From Burkholderiales bacterium RIFCSPLOWO2_02_FULL_57_36 (GTDB lineage Bacteria; Pseudomonadota; Gammaproteobacteria; Burkholderiales; Burkholderiaceae_D), in assembly GCA_001770855.1 (NCBI GenBank), contig MESE01000142.1, positions 141,813 to 205,812 on the forward strand: 64,000 nucleotides of DNA, in the 5' to 3' direction. Both the position numbers and the translations under genes were made by a program. Shown in pieces: positions 36,424 through 45,418 of this stretch (its first letter is position 1; every line of letters begins with the position of its first letter). Below the pieces are notes generated by a model. It did not search any database. It worked only from the letters and a program-made list of their open reading frames with translations, and was not told where the DNA came from.

Positions 36424-37907
36424 GAAACCAAGTGATTGATGTACCAGCCATTTCCGTGCAACGCACGGCGACCATTCGCGATGCTCTTTTGAAACTGGAT
36501 CAGGCCGCTTTCGGGATGCTATTGGTGCTTGAGCCTGACGGTACATTTGAGAGAACCGTAACCGACGGCGATATCAGGAGACTATTGCTGCAAGGATGCG
36601 GGATGGATGATAGCCTTAAAAGGCTACCCAAGATCAAGTCATTTGTTCTTGAAGACGGCTATACGCAGGAATCAGCATTGGCGCTGATGAATAAATGTGT
36701 AATTAATCATCTGCCCGTAATCGATGCGCAACGCCGTGTCATTAAAGTACTCGACCGAAAAGAACTGGACGAGAAAATACTCCTGTCAACACCACATATG
36801 GGCTCTTGGGAACGAGAGTTCGTCGATGAGGCATTCAAGACGAACTGGATTGCACCGCTCGGGCCGAATGTTGACGCCTTCGAGCGCGAAGTGGCGGAGT
36901 ATGTGGGAATTGACCATGCCGCTGCTCTAACTTCGGGTACGGCGGCCATACATTTGGCACTCATCATGCTGGGAGTACGTGCAGGAGATACAGTTTTCTG
37001 CTCGTCGCTGACATTTGCAGCGAGCGCAAATCCGATTGCATATCAAGGTGCCGAGCCGGTATTTATCGATTCCGAGCCTGAAAGCTGGAACATGTCACCG
37101 GTGGCCCTTGAGAATGCATTCCAGTATGCCATTGCAAACGGCAAAAAACCAAAGGCAGTGATTGTGGTGAATTTGTACGGACAAAGCGCTGACATTGACT
37201 CAATTGCAGACATTTGCAAGCGGTACGACGTGCCAATCGTGGAGGACGCCGCTGAATCCCTAGGGGCTCGTTATAAAGGAAAAGCCAGCGGTAGTTTTGG
37301 GGTAATGGGTGTCTATTCATTCAACGGTAACAAAATCATCACTACTTCAGGCGGAGGCATGCTGGTGTCGGACAATGAAGAATTCATCAGGCAGGCGCGC
37401 TTTCTGTCTACTCAGGCTCGTGATCCTGCTCTACATTACGAGCACACCCAAATTGGCTATAACTACCGCATGAGCAATATCCTGGCCGGAGTAGGGCGGG
37501 GGCAGATTCGCGTGCTGAATGAAAGGGTAGCATCACGTCGACGCGTCAATGAACGGTACCGTGAAGGATTGCTAGGTTGCGAACAACTCACATGGATGCC
37601 AGAGCCGGAGTGGAGTTATTCCACCCATTGGTTAACGGCTTGCACAGTCACCTCGACGAAGTCGGGATTGAATAGCCTCGACATTATTAAAAAATTGGCC
37701 GGTGACCATATTGAAGCAAGACCAGTGTGGAAGCCGATGCATATGCAGCCGGTGTTTCGTCAATGTCGTTCTTTCAACCATGGTGATCATTCTGTATCGC
37801 AAACCCTGTTTGAGGATGGCATTTGTTTGCCGTCGGGGTCGAATATGACAGATGCTCAGCAGGATCGGATAATTGACGCGATTAAAAAAATAGTGGCTGA
37901 ATCGTAG
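36420..37907 (+). CDS. CBS-pair / DegT aminotransferase fusion (LegC/PglE-like)
   Basis: 495-residue fusion. Residues about 5-122 form a CBS pair (RDALLKLDQAAFGMLLVL; VTDGDIRRLL; CVINHLPVIDAQRRVIKVL). Residues about 130-495 are a DegT/DnrJ/EryC1 aminotransferase with LTSGTAAIHLAL, VEDAAESLGA, and PLP lysine in YSFNGNKIITTSGGGML. The aminotransferase should make the 4-amino-6-deoxy sugar of the legionaminic or bacillosamine route. A CBS pair is known on the guanylyltransferase PtmE of Campylobacter, not usually on this enzyme; it may sense a nucleotide. Start GTG 36420 or GTG 36432. A terminator follows. Confidence 0.88.
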   Translation: MRNQVIDVPAISVQRTATIRDALLKLDQAAFGMLLVLEPDGTFERTVTDGDIRRLLLQGCGMDDSLKRLPKIKSFVLEDGYTQESALALMNKCVINHLPVIDAQRRVIKVLDRKELDEKILLSTPHMGSWEREFVDEAFKTNWIAPLGPNVDAFEREVAEYVGIDHAAALTSGTAAIHLALIMLGVRAGDTVFCSSLTFAASANPIAYQGAEPVFIDSEPESWNMSPVALENAFQYAIANGKKPKAVIVVNLYGQSADIDSIADICKRYDVPIVEDAAESLGARYKGKASGSFGVMGVYSFNGNKIITTSGGGMLVSDNEEFIRQARFLSTQARDPALHYEHTQIGYNYRMSNILAGVGRGQIRVLNERVASRRRVNERYREGLLGCEQLTWMPEPEWSYSTHWLTACTVTSTKSGLNSLDIIKKLAGDHIEARPVWKPMHMQPVFRQCRSFNHGDHSVSQTLFEDGICLPSGSNMTDAQQDRIIDAIKKIVAES

Positions 37908-37926
37908 TGTCGTAGTAAAAATCTAT

Positions 37927-37970
37927 AGTCGGATCAGCGTATGCCCTTGATCTACATCCGACTTTTCTTT
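37927..37970 (+). terminator. Rho-independent terminator of the neu operon
   Basis: AGTCGGAT (37927-37934) pairs perfectly with ATCCGACT (37956-37963), and the right arm runs into TTTCTTT. The 21-base loop contains a second possible stem. It stands 19 bases after the aminotransferase stop. The rest of the 199-base gap to the next gene shows nothing else. Confidence 0.6.
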
Positions 37971-38106
37971 GAGAGCATATTGTAAAGTTCCAATTCTCTA
38001 TACTCTACAGTGATGTGAATTTCATACCAATGGCAATTGTGTTGAGTTGCTTTCAAGTCTGAGAAGTCTAGGTGCCATCACAAAACAATTGTCATGTGCT
38101 GAGTTC

Positions 38107-39969
38107 TCAATCGGATGCAGGGGTGATAATGGCTTTCGCCATCTTCGGTTGCAATATCGTATACGAGCCGTTACGGAAAACGATATCGAATTGCTCAGGC
38201 TGTTTCAAGGGCTCGTCATTGCGTATCAGGAGGTAGGTAAACTGGTATGTCCGCTCAATTCCCTGTTTATGAAAACTCAGCATTAATGCCACAAACTCCT
38301 TTCGTTTCTGCGGATCGGTTAACACGTTTTTGAAAAGGCCGTTGTATGGGTAATAGATCAACGATTCATAAAACCCCACCTGCTGAAATTTGTGATATTC
38401 GTACTGAGTTTTGATGTCGCTCGAAAAAAATGCGAAATGTGTTTGAATATCCTTGTCCTCAGCCGCCAATATGCGCGACATATACTCGCCGCTATTCGCA
38501 AGCAATGACAGGACGTGAAAATAACGTCTCAGCCCCTCCTGAAAAGAGACAGAGGTTAAGGCGAATACAGGCACCAGCGCGCTCGCTCGGGTATAAAATG
38601 GAATCACATAGCTATCATTAATATCCGGTGATGCAATTGCATCCGCTTTGGTTGTCCGCTCACTTAGCCACACAAGAGCTTCGAACTTGTCATGTTCCAT
38701 ATATCCGCGCCACGTGTCAGGATTCCACGGCCGGTAAATGAGTAACGCCGCAAGCAACAATAACGGCGCGACAATGCATAACAGGGCATTGAAGACGCGC
38801 GAAACGCTTCCGGCGAACCTGAAATCCGGTAGTTTCCGAAATCCGAACATCAGGACTTGTTTAGACAAGTTCCAAAGCCATGCAGCACAGCATACCAGCG
38901 CAAAAATTACCGCGCCCCGGCTCCAAAGCCGATCACCCAATTCAACACTGGTACACAACATGCCAACCATCATGGACGCAACCAGCAGGGCTTTCAATAG
39001 ACGGTCAGGGGCTCCGCCATTTGGACTGATGCGCCAGATCGCTACCGGGAGCAACAGCCACAGAAAAGCCATGTTGACCTTGAGCCCGGTAAACTGTCCG
39101 TGATTAAACGCTTTTCCCGTACCGGTCGCCCAATAGATTTTGAACATCCAAATCATGCCGGACAGCGCCAATAGCAGCACTCCAGCACATAAAAGGGCGG
39201 GCCTACATAGATGCTTCATGGCGAGCCATTCAATTGCAAGATACAAGGCCAGTCCAGCCAGCAGAGTACCTGCCACTGCGATGCTTGCCGTTCCCAGCAG
39301 TAGTGCTCCAATCACAACGGCAAGCCGTGTCGTCAACGAGGGGCTTCTGATCGTATGAATAAGCGCGGCCAAAGTCAGAAGGCCGAGCGACCAGAATACG
39401 GTCGGATTCATGATTCGAATTACATCCGGCTCGGCTGCATATATGTTTTGGAAGTACTTGTATGGATACCCGAAGTAGAAAGACAGTGCGAAATTGCCGA
39501 CCACGAAAAGTAGGGCGCCGCCTGTGGCTAACGAAGCGCCCATTCGAAGACGGCTGCCTAATATGCTTGCCAGACAAGTAAGCAGTGCAAAAGCCAATAG
39601 GGCCGTATGCAATATCAATGTCCACGCAGGCTCGAAGCGCAGCGACGGGGCAAATACGGCGGCGATACGATACAACGCATGGCTGACCAATAGAGCGCCT
39701 GGGTAGGTGCAGGCGACGGTGTTGCCTGCAGATTCACCTGCCTCGCCAGCACTAATTCCACATGTCGGCAAGCCGATTTTTGCATAAGTGTAATAGTGAT
39801 AATTATCGCCCGGGTCCGTGCGTGGACCCAACAACGGCATACCGATCTTTTCTACGGTATCGACACTCATGCGGCGGATCATGTCCGAATGGAAAATCAC
39901 GGAGATAATTAGCGCGGCAAGTGCGAATATTGCCAATTGCGGCAATAATTTGGTAGGTGCTTGGTTCAT
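38107..39969 (-). CDS. Polytopic membrane protein, GT-C-like
   Basis: 620 residues from the ATG at 39969 (a further upstream codon adds 30 residues that look non-coding). About eleven hydrophobic segments occupy residues 10-435, followed by a soluble C-terminal domain of about 185 residues. The first large loop carries PRTDPGDNYHYYTYAKIGL with acidic residues where GT-C enzymes place their catalytic aspartate. It may transfer a sugar from a polyprenyl phosphate carrier in the periplasm, perhaps the one made by the GT2 at 45419. No closer family recognised. It is divergent from gmd. Confidence 0.6.
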   Translation of the reverse strand: MNQAPTKLLPQLAIFALAALIISVIFHSDMIRRMSVDTVEKIGMPLLGPRTDPGDNYHYYTYAKIGLPTCGISAGEAGESAGNTVACTYPGALLVSHALYRIAAVFAPSLRFEPAWTLILHTALLAFALLTCLASILGSRLRMGASLATGGALLFVVGNFALSFYFGYPYKYFQNIYAAEPDVIRIMNPTVFWSLGLLTLAALIHTIRSPSLTTRLAVVIGALLLGTASIAVAGTLLAGLALYLAIEWLAMKHLCRPALLCAGVLLLALSGMIWMFKIYWATGTGKAFNHGQFTGLKVNMAFLWLLLPVAIWRISPNGGAPDRLLKALLVASMMVGMLCTSVELGDRLWSRGAVIFALVCCAAWLWNLSKQVLMFGFRKLPDFRFAGSVSRVFNALLCIVAPLLLLAALLIYRPWNPDTWRGYMEHDKFEALVWLSERTTKADAIASPDINDSYVIPFYTRASALVPVFALTSVSFQEGLRRYFHVLSLLANSGEYMSRILAAEDKDIQTHFAFFSSDIKTQYEYHKFQQVGFYESLIYYPYNGLFKNVLTDPQKRKEFVALMLSFHKQGIERTYQFTYLLIRNDEPLKQPEQFDIVFRNGSYTILQPKMAKAIITPASD

Positions 39970-40206
39970 TGATCGATCAATATTATAGTTAGTAACAGTG
40001 TTGTTTAGGACGCATGATATGACCAAACGCTGGCATCGCTGCGATCCATAAGTAGACATATCGAATTAGCGAGATGGTATACTGCGCCTCTTGTTTGCGG
40101 AACAGTTTTCGCTTAAGGTGCAGGGGAAAAGGCTCCACTTTCTTCTCGTACCGGCGGCTCGCGAATCTGAATTGCGACATGCCTCGCCGAATAAACACAA
40201 TTACCA

Positions 40207-41349
40207 ATGACTAAAACTGCCCTTATTACCGGGATTACTGGACAAGACGGTGCCTACCTTGCGGAGCTGCTGCTTTCCAAGGGTTATATCGTACATGGCT
40301 TGAAGCGCCGGACTTCTCTATTTAATACTGACCGCATCGATCATCTGTATCATGACCCAATTGCGCAGGAGGTCAGATTTTTTCTGCACTATGGCGACCT
40401 AACCGACGCTACTAATCTGATCAGGATAATGCAGGAAGTGAAGCCGGACGAGGTATATAACCTGGCCGCCATGAGCCATGTGCACGTGAGTTTCGATACG
40501 CCGGAGTATACTGCCAATGCGGACGGTTTGGGAACCTTGCGCTTGTTGGAGGCAATCCGTATCCTTAACTTGAAGAATACGCGTATCTACCAAGCGTCCA
40601 CCAGTGAACTGTATGGGAAAGTGCAGCAGATTCCTCAGACTGAAAGCACGCCGTTTTACCCTCGAAGCCCGTATGCAGTCGCGAAGCTTTATGCATATTG
40701 GACGACCGTTAACTATCGAGAAGCGTACGGCTTTTATGCGTGCAACGGCATTCTGTTTAACCATGAGTCGCCGATTCGAGGAGAGACTTTCGTGACGCGC
40801 AAAATCACGAGAGCAGTGGCGCGAATTGCTTTCGGCTTGCAGGACAAGCTGTACCTAGGCAATCTCTCAGCTAAACGCGACTGGGGACATGCGCGAGACT
40901 TTGTAGAAGCGATGTGGTTGATGCTGCAGCAGGAAGAACCTGAGGATTTTGTTATTGCTACCGGCGTTACTGTCGAAGTGCGTGAATTCGTGCGCAGGGC
41001 ATTCCAGGAAATAGGTATAACGATCGGATTCCGTGGCAACGGTGTCGACGAAGTCGGTTTTGTCGAACACATTGACAATGAGCGTTTTAGAGAAGTGACC
41101 GGGGACTTGCCGAACGGCCTCACGCCGGGCCGTGAACTGATATTCGTCAACCCGGTATACTTCAGGCCGACCGAGGTAGATATCCTAGTCGGCGACGCTA
41201 CGAAAGCACGGGAAAAACTTGGTTGGGTGCCACGCCATTCGTTAAATGAATTGATCCGGGAAATGGTTACAAGTGACCTCGAACTGTTTAGTCGCGACAA
41301 GATTTTGACCGAGGCGGGCCACAAAGTGTTGCCGCGTCACGAGCACTAA
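40207..41349 (+). CDS. gmd: GDP-mannose 4,6-dehydratase
   Basis: Converts GDP-D-mannose to GDP-4-keto-6-deoxy-D-mannose, the branch point for GDP-perosamine, GDP-rhamnose, GDP-fucose and branched sugars. [43 protein letters not shown], the [10 protein letters not shown] motif with Y and K, and [16 protein letters not shown] are diagnostic. 380 residues. It begins a forward group of GDP-sugar genes; the 237 bases between it and the divergent membrane-protein gene probably hold promoters for both. Confidence 0.95.
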   Translation: MTKTALITGITGQDGAYLAELLLSKGYIVHGLKRRTSLFNTDRIDHLYHDPIAQEVRFFLHYGDLTDATNLIRIMQEVKPDEVYNLAAMSHVHVSFDTPEYTANADGLGTLRLLEAIRILNLKNTRIYQASTSELYGKVQQIPQTESTPFYPRSPYAVAKLYAYWTTVNYREAYGFYACNGILFNHESPIRGETFVTRKITRAVARIAFGLQDKLYLGNLSAKRDWGHARDFVEAMWLMLQQEEPEDFVIATGVTVEVREFVRRAFQEIGITIGFRGNGVDEVGFVEHIDNERFREVTGDLPNGLTPGRELIFVNPVYFRPTEVDILVGDATKAREKLGWVPRHSLNELIREMVTSDLELFSRDKILTEAGHKVLPRHEH

Positions 41350-41385
41350 CAAAGACGTAGTCCGTCGTACTTCAATCTGGATTTC

Positions 41386-42630
41386 ATGATACCCACAAAA
41401 ATTGAACGTTGCCGCATTTGCCGCAATAAACACTTGGTCGAAGTTTGCGACCTCGGCGAGCAGGCACTGACTGGTATATTTCCTAAGTCCGCATCCCAGG
41501 CAGTCACGGTCGGCCCATTGCGCTTGACAAAATGTGTCGGCGATCCTGATCATGCTTGCGGGTTACTGCAACTGGCCCACTCTTATGAATTGACCGAGCT
41601 ATACGGCAGCAATTATGGCTATCGTTCAGGACTCAATCCCAGCATGGTGCGGCATCTTCAGCAAAAAGTCGCACGGATTTTGTCGATTGCCCCGTTGCGC
41701 GCAGGTGATCTTGTGATCGATATTGGTAGTAATGACGGCACGACGCTGAGTTCCTATCCCCAGGGACAATATACATTGATTGGTATCGATCCGACTGGTC
41801 AAAAATTTCGTCAATACTATCCAGCGCATGTCGAACTAGCGCCGGATTTTTTTTCTGCAGCCTTGGTTCAGAAACGATATCCAGGACGCCGCGCCAGAGT
41901 GATTACGTCGTTTTCGATGTTCTATGATCTTGAAGAGCCGTTGACCTTCATGAAGGAAGTGCTGGAAGTATTGTCGGATGATGGTATTTGGGTGTTTGAG
42001 CAAAGCTACATGCCTACCATGTTGGCTGCTAACGCCTACGACACCGTTTGCCACGAGCACCTCGAGTATTATGGTCTGCGGCAGATTAAATGGATGGCTG
42101 ACCGGGCCGATGCAAAAATCGTCGATGTCGAATTCAATGAGGTCAATGGAGGGAGCTTTTCGGTAACGCTCGCCAAACGTGCCAGCGCTTATCAGGAATT
42201 CGATAGGCTTAAGGATTTGCTGGCCTCTGAGACGGAACTTGGTTTTGACCGGTTGGAACCATATCAGGCGTTTGCAGCGAATGCGGTCCGTCTGCGAAGT
42301 GACTTCAAGAACTTTCTGGACCAGGCACAACGCGATGGCAAGCGCGTCGCAGGACTGGGTGCATCTACCAAAGGTAACGTCGTTCTCCAGTATTGCGAGG
42401 TTAGCACCCAGCAAATGGAATGCGTTGGGGAAGTCAATCCAGACAAATTCGGTTCGTATACACCAGGCACCCTATTGCCGATCATTTCTGAAGACGAATT
42501 GCTCGAAAGCCGACCCGATTATCTAGTAGTACTACCATGGCATTTTCGTGATTTTTTTGAATCGAGTCCGAAATTCAACGGTATGTGCTTGGTATTTCCA
42601 TTGCCAACTTTGACTTACGTACAGCGATAA
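41386..42630 (+). CDS. Sugar C-methyltransferase (SAM-dependent, zinc-binding N-terminus)
   Basis: 414 residues with the three-part architecture of deoxysugar C-methyltransferases (TylC3/NovU group). An N-terminal zinc-binding region has cysteines in CRICRN, at LTKC and at HACGLLQL. A SAM domain has VIDIGSNDGTT (about residue 108) and SFSMFYDLEEP, with the catalytic-region CHEHLEYYG. The C-terminal Rossmann-like part has GLGASTKGNVVLQYC. Such enzymes methylate C3 or C5 of 4-keto sugars, so the likely substrate is the Gmd product or a derivative. Confidence 0.87.
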   Translation: MIPTKIERCRICRNKHLVEVCDLGEQALTGIFPKSASQAVTVGPLRLTKCVGDPDHACGLLQLAHSYELTELYGSNYGYRSGLNPSMVRHLQQKVARILSIAPLRAGDLVIDIGSNDGTTLSSYPQGQYTLIGIDPTGQKFRQYYPAHVELAPDFFSAALVQKRYPGRRARVITSFSMFYDLEEPLTFMKEVLEVLSDDGIWVFEQSYMPTMLAANAYDTVCHEHLEYYGLRQIKWMADRADAKIVDVEFNEVNGGSFSVTLAKRASAYQEFDRLKDLLASETELGFDRLEPYQAFAANAVRLRSDFKNFLDQAQRDGKRVAGLGASTKGNVVLQYCEVSTQQMECVGEVNPDKFGSYTPGTLLPIISEDELLESRPDYLVVLPWHFRDFFESSPKFNGMCLVFPLPTLTYVQR

Positions 42631-42685
42631 GTGATTCAGCCTTCTCTATCAATCGTTACCAACTGCACTTGGCACTTTCGAAAAT

Positions 42686-43447
42686 ATGGATTTAAAAAAA
42701 ATTAAGCGCATCGTACTTGTCGGCCATGATAACGAGGGGTCGGCTCACCTCTTGAAAATGATCACCGATGCGTATCCTGAAACACAGTTCTTGCTGGTGA
42801 TCGGGCAAGGACTGTATTACCGGAAAACGTATATTGGTTCGATTATCAAGCTGCTCAGAGAAGCAAGTTTTTTGTTTGTTTTGGTGCGCTTTATAGAATT
42901 GATGCGATTTAAATTTTTTGGTGAAACAATGATCGCGCATGCCAGAAAGAAGAACATCTCTATTATGCATACGTCCGATATCAATTCGGAAGAAAGCCTC
43001 AAGCAAATTCGAGATTTTCGCCCTGAGCTTTTGATTTCGCTTTTCACAATGCAAATTTATAAGAAACCTGTTCTGGAAATTCCCACATTCGGAGCAATCA
43101 CCAGTCATCCATCCATTCTTCCAAATTACCGTGGCCTAGAGGTGTTTTTTTGGGTTTTAGCCAATGACGAAAAAGAAACGGGTGTAAGCGTTTTCTTTTT
43201 GAGTGAACGAATTGACGCAGGTGCCGTAATTGGGCAGGAATTAATCCCCATTTCTCAAGATATGTCTGTGGCTTCACTTTATCGAAAGATAACCGAGATC
43301 GGCGGTCATTTGCTGGTGCAAGCGATATCACAAATCGATGAGGGACTAACAGTCACGATTCCTCAAGTGGGAAAGGGCTCCTATTATTCCATGCCGGATC
43401 GTGAAGCAGTTCGCCGTTTTCAAAGGTTAGGGCGAAAGTTTTTTTAG
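42686..43447 (+). CDS. Formyltransferase-family protein (sugar N-formyltransferase candidate)
   Basis: 253-residue protein with the formyltransferase catalytic loop: TSHPSILPNYRG (H141) and RIDAGAVIG (D177). The canonical catalytic asparagine two residues before the histidine is threonine (T139). In this setting, next to a perosamine-synthase-like aminotransferase, it would N-formylate a 4-amino-6-deoxy sugar using N10-formyltetrahydrofolate. The gene is more A+T-rich than its neighbours. The N-terminal half is divergent, so a different acyl donor cannot be excluded. Confidence 0.75.
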   Translation: MDLKKIKRIVLVGHDNEGSAHLLKMITDAYPETQFLLVIGQGLYYRKTYIGSIIKLLREASFLFVLVRFIELMRFKFFGETMIAHARKKNISIMHTSDINSEESLKQIRDFRPELLISLFTMQIYKKPVLEIPTFGAITSHPSILPNYRGLEVFFWVLANDEKETGVSVFFLSERIDAGAVIGQELIPISQDMSVASLYRKITEIGGHLLVQAISQIDEGLTVTIPQVGKGSYYSMPDREAVRRFQRLGRKFF

Positions 43448-43478
43448 CTCGTTTTGTTAAACTTGAACCAAACATCCA

Positions 43479-44582
43479 ATGACGAAAGTTGTTATACCGT
43501 GGGCAAAGCCTGATTTTTGGGGGGCTGAAAAACAATATGTAAATGAGGCACTGACTTCCACCTGGATTTCGGGCGGACCGTTTGTGGATCGTTTGGAAAG
43601 CGATTTCAAGTCGCTGTGCGGCAGCAAGCATGCGCTGGCGGTTTCAAATGGAACGACTGCAATACATCTGGCTTATCTAGGTCTCGATATTCGGCCTGGC
43701 GATGAAATCGTGGTGCCCGGATTTGGTTTCCTTGCAGCCGCCAATGTCGCGCTACACATGTCGGCCATCCCGGTGTTTTGCGAGGTCAATCCGGCGACTT
43801 GGTGCATGACGGCTGAGGATATAGGCCGGGTTCTTACGCCTCGCACTCGAGCCATCGTCCTGGTGCATACCTATGGTAACGTTTGCGAAATGGATGCGAT
43901 CATGGCATTGGCGCAGGAGAGAAATATCCCTGTCATAGAAGATGCTGCTGAGGCTTTTCCTTCACGCTACCGCGGCAAACCCGCCGGCTCGATTGGTACA
44001 ATAGGGACTTACAGTTTTCAGGCAACCAAGACTATTACCACCGGCGAAGGTGGAATGGTGCTTGCAAACGATGACAATCTGGTGGAGCGTATGACCTTGT
44101 TTCGCAGCCATGGTTTGCTGCGTAAACGGCATTACTGGCACGAAGTTCCGGGGCATAATTTTCGACTGACGAATATGCAAGCGGCGCTCGGATGTGCACA
44201 GTTGGAACAGTTGGACCGTATCGTGTCAGAACGTCGCCGAGTGTATGACGCATACTGCGAGCGCTTGACCGGCATGCCAGGCTTGATGCTCCAGCAATTC
44301 TTGCCTAATGTCGATCCAGTTGTATGGGCGGTCGCTGTTCGACTGGATCCCGTGGTTTATCCGCAAGGGCGGGATGCGGTTCTGTCGCAAATGCTTGAAT
44401 TTGGAATTGAGTTGCGCCCAGGATTCTATGCTGCCAGCCAGCTGGATATCTATGATTGCTCCTCATTGCCCATATGCGAAGCCTTGGCGGCCTCGATTGT
44501 AAGTGCGCCAAGTTTCCCGACTCTTACGAATGCCGACATTGATTGTATCTGTGACCGGCTGGCGCAATTGGCTCGATCATAA
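43479..44582 (+). CDS. per: DegT/DnrJ aminotransferase, GDP-perosamine synthase-like
   Basis: 367-residue PLP enzyme: SNGTTAIHLAYLGL, IEDAAEAFPSRYRGKPAGSIG, PLP lysine in SFQATKTITTGEGGMV, and FRLTNMQAALGCAQLEQL match perosamine synthase (RfbE/Per). With gmd upstream it would turn GDP-4-keto-6-deoxymannose into GDP-perosamine, which the neighbouring formyltransferase could modify. An alternative is another 4-amino sugar made from a C-methylated intermediate. Confidence 0.85.
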   Translation: MTKVVIPWAKPDFWGAEKQYVNEALTSTWISGGPFVDRLESDFKSLCGSKHALAVSNGTTAIHLAYLGLDIRPGDEIVVPGFGFLAAANVALHMSAIPVFCEVNPATWCMTAEDIGRVLTPRTRAIVLVHTYGNVCEMDAIMALAQERNIPVIEDAAEAFPSRYRGKPAGSIGTIGTYSFQATKTITTGEGGMVLANDDNLVERMTLFRSHGLLRKRHYWHEVPGHNFRLTNMQAALGCAQLEQLDRIVSERRRVYDAYCERLTGMPGLMLQQFLPNVDPVVWAVAVRLDPVVYPQGRDAVLSQMLEFGIELRPGFYAASQLDIYDCSSLPICEALAASIVSAPSFPTLTNADIDCICDRLAQLARS

Positions 44583-44614
44583 ATCCGTAAAAATCATTTC
44601 CATCCCGCAGAAAA

Positions 44615-45412
44615 ATGAAAACCAATCCTGAAGTGGTAAATAGTTATGTAGGTCTCGCGCCGTTGGCGCTCGTATTCGAACGTGTGATGGAGTGTCGTAT
44701 TCTGAGCAGACAGCAGTTTGAGCATCCAGTGCTCGACATCGGGTGCGGAGAAGGTCTGTTTGCCAAGGTGCTGTTCGACGGAAAAATAGACACGGGCATT
44801 GACCCTAATCCTAAAGAACTCAAGCGGGCACGCGTCTTGGATGGTTATGCAGAATTGATTGAATGCAAAGGCGACCGCATTCCTAAACCGGATGGATTTT
44901 ACCGCACCATCTTTTCCAATAGCGTGATCGAACACATCCCGGAGATCACCCCGGTTCTGCGCGAAGCGCATCGATTGCTCGGATCAGGCGGGCGGATGTA
45001 TTTGACAGTTCCATCCGACCGCTTTGACCAATACACGTGGATTAGTCAAGCGCTTGCAGGATTGCGACTACGGGGACTGCAACGCCGATTCCGTTCATTC
45101 TTCAACCGGTTTTGGGTGCACTATCACTATTACACGCCTGAGCGTTGGGCTGCGCTGGCTAAGGAGGCTGGTTTTGATGTGGTGGAAGTATACAGTTACG
45201 CACCCAAACGGGTCTGTTTGCTGAACAATATGCTTGTTCCATTTAGTGTGCCGGCGCTTATTACGAAAAAACTTCTGAACCGCTGGACGCTATTCCCCCG
45301 CATGCGTCGCATTCTGTTGTCACCGGTCACGGCGGTCGGACAAATTGCATTGCGTGGCGCCGAACGCTGTGATGATGGCGGACTAGTATTCATTTCGCTA
45401 CGGAAGGGCTGA
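44615..45412 (+). CDS. Class I SAM-dependent methyltransferase
   Basis: 265 residues. The SAM-binding motif is VLDIGCGEGLFAKVL (about residue 43), followed by TGIDPNP (acidic end of strand 2), FSNSVIEHIPE and LGSGGRMYLTVPS. The C-terminal part is basic, with HYHYYTPERWAALAKEAGF, as in Methyltransf_11-type enzymes of polysaccharide loci. Substrate is not evident; an O-methylation of the glycan or of a lipid-linked sugar is plausible. It is 6 bases ahead of the GT2 gene and likely co-transcribed. Confidence 0.78.
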   Translation: MKTNPEVVNSYVGLAPLALVFERVMECRILSRQQFEHPVLDIGCGEGLFAKVLFDGKIDTGIDPNPKELKRARVLDGYAELIECKGDRIPKPDGFYRTIFSNSVIEHIPEITPVLREAHRLLGSGGRMYLTVPSDRFDQYTWISQALAGLRLRGLQRRFRSFFNRFWVHYHYYTPERWAALAKEAGFDVVEVYSYAPKRVCLLNNMLVPFSVPALITKKLLNRWTLFPRMRRILLSPVTAVGQIALRGAERCDDGGLVFISLRKG

Positions 45413-45418
45413 TACATC

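Noticed and set aside
39970..40059. 30-residue extension of the GT-C-like protein
   Set aside because: The extra residues look non-coding, and MNQAPTKLLPQ at 39969 leads directly into the first transmembrane segment.
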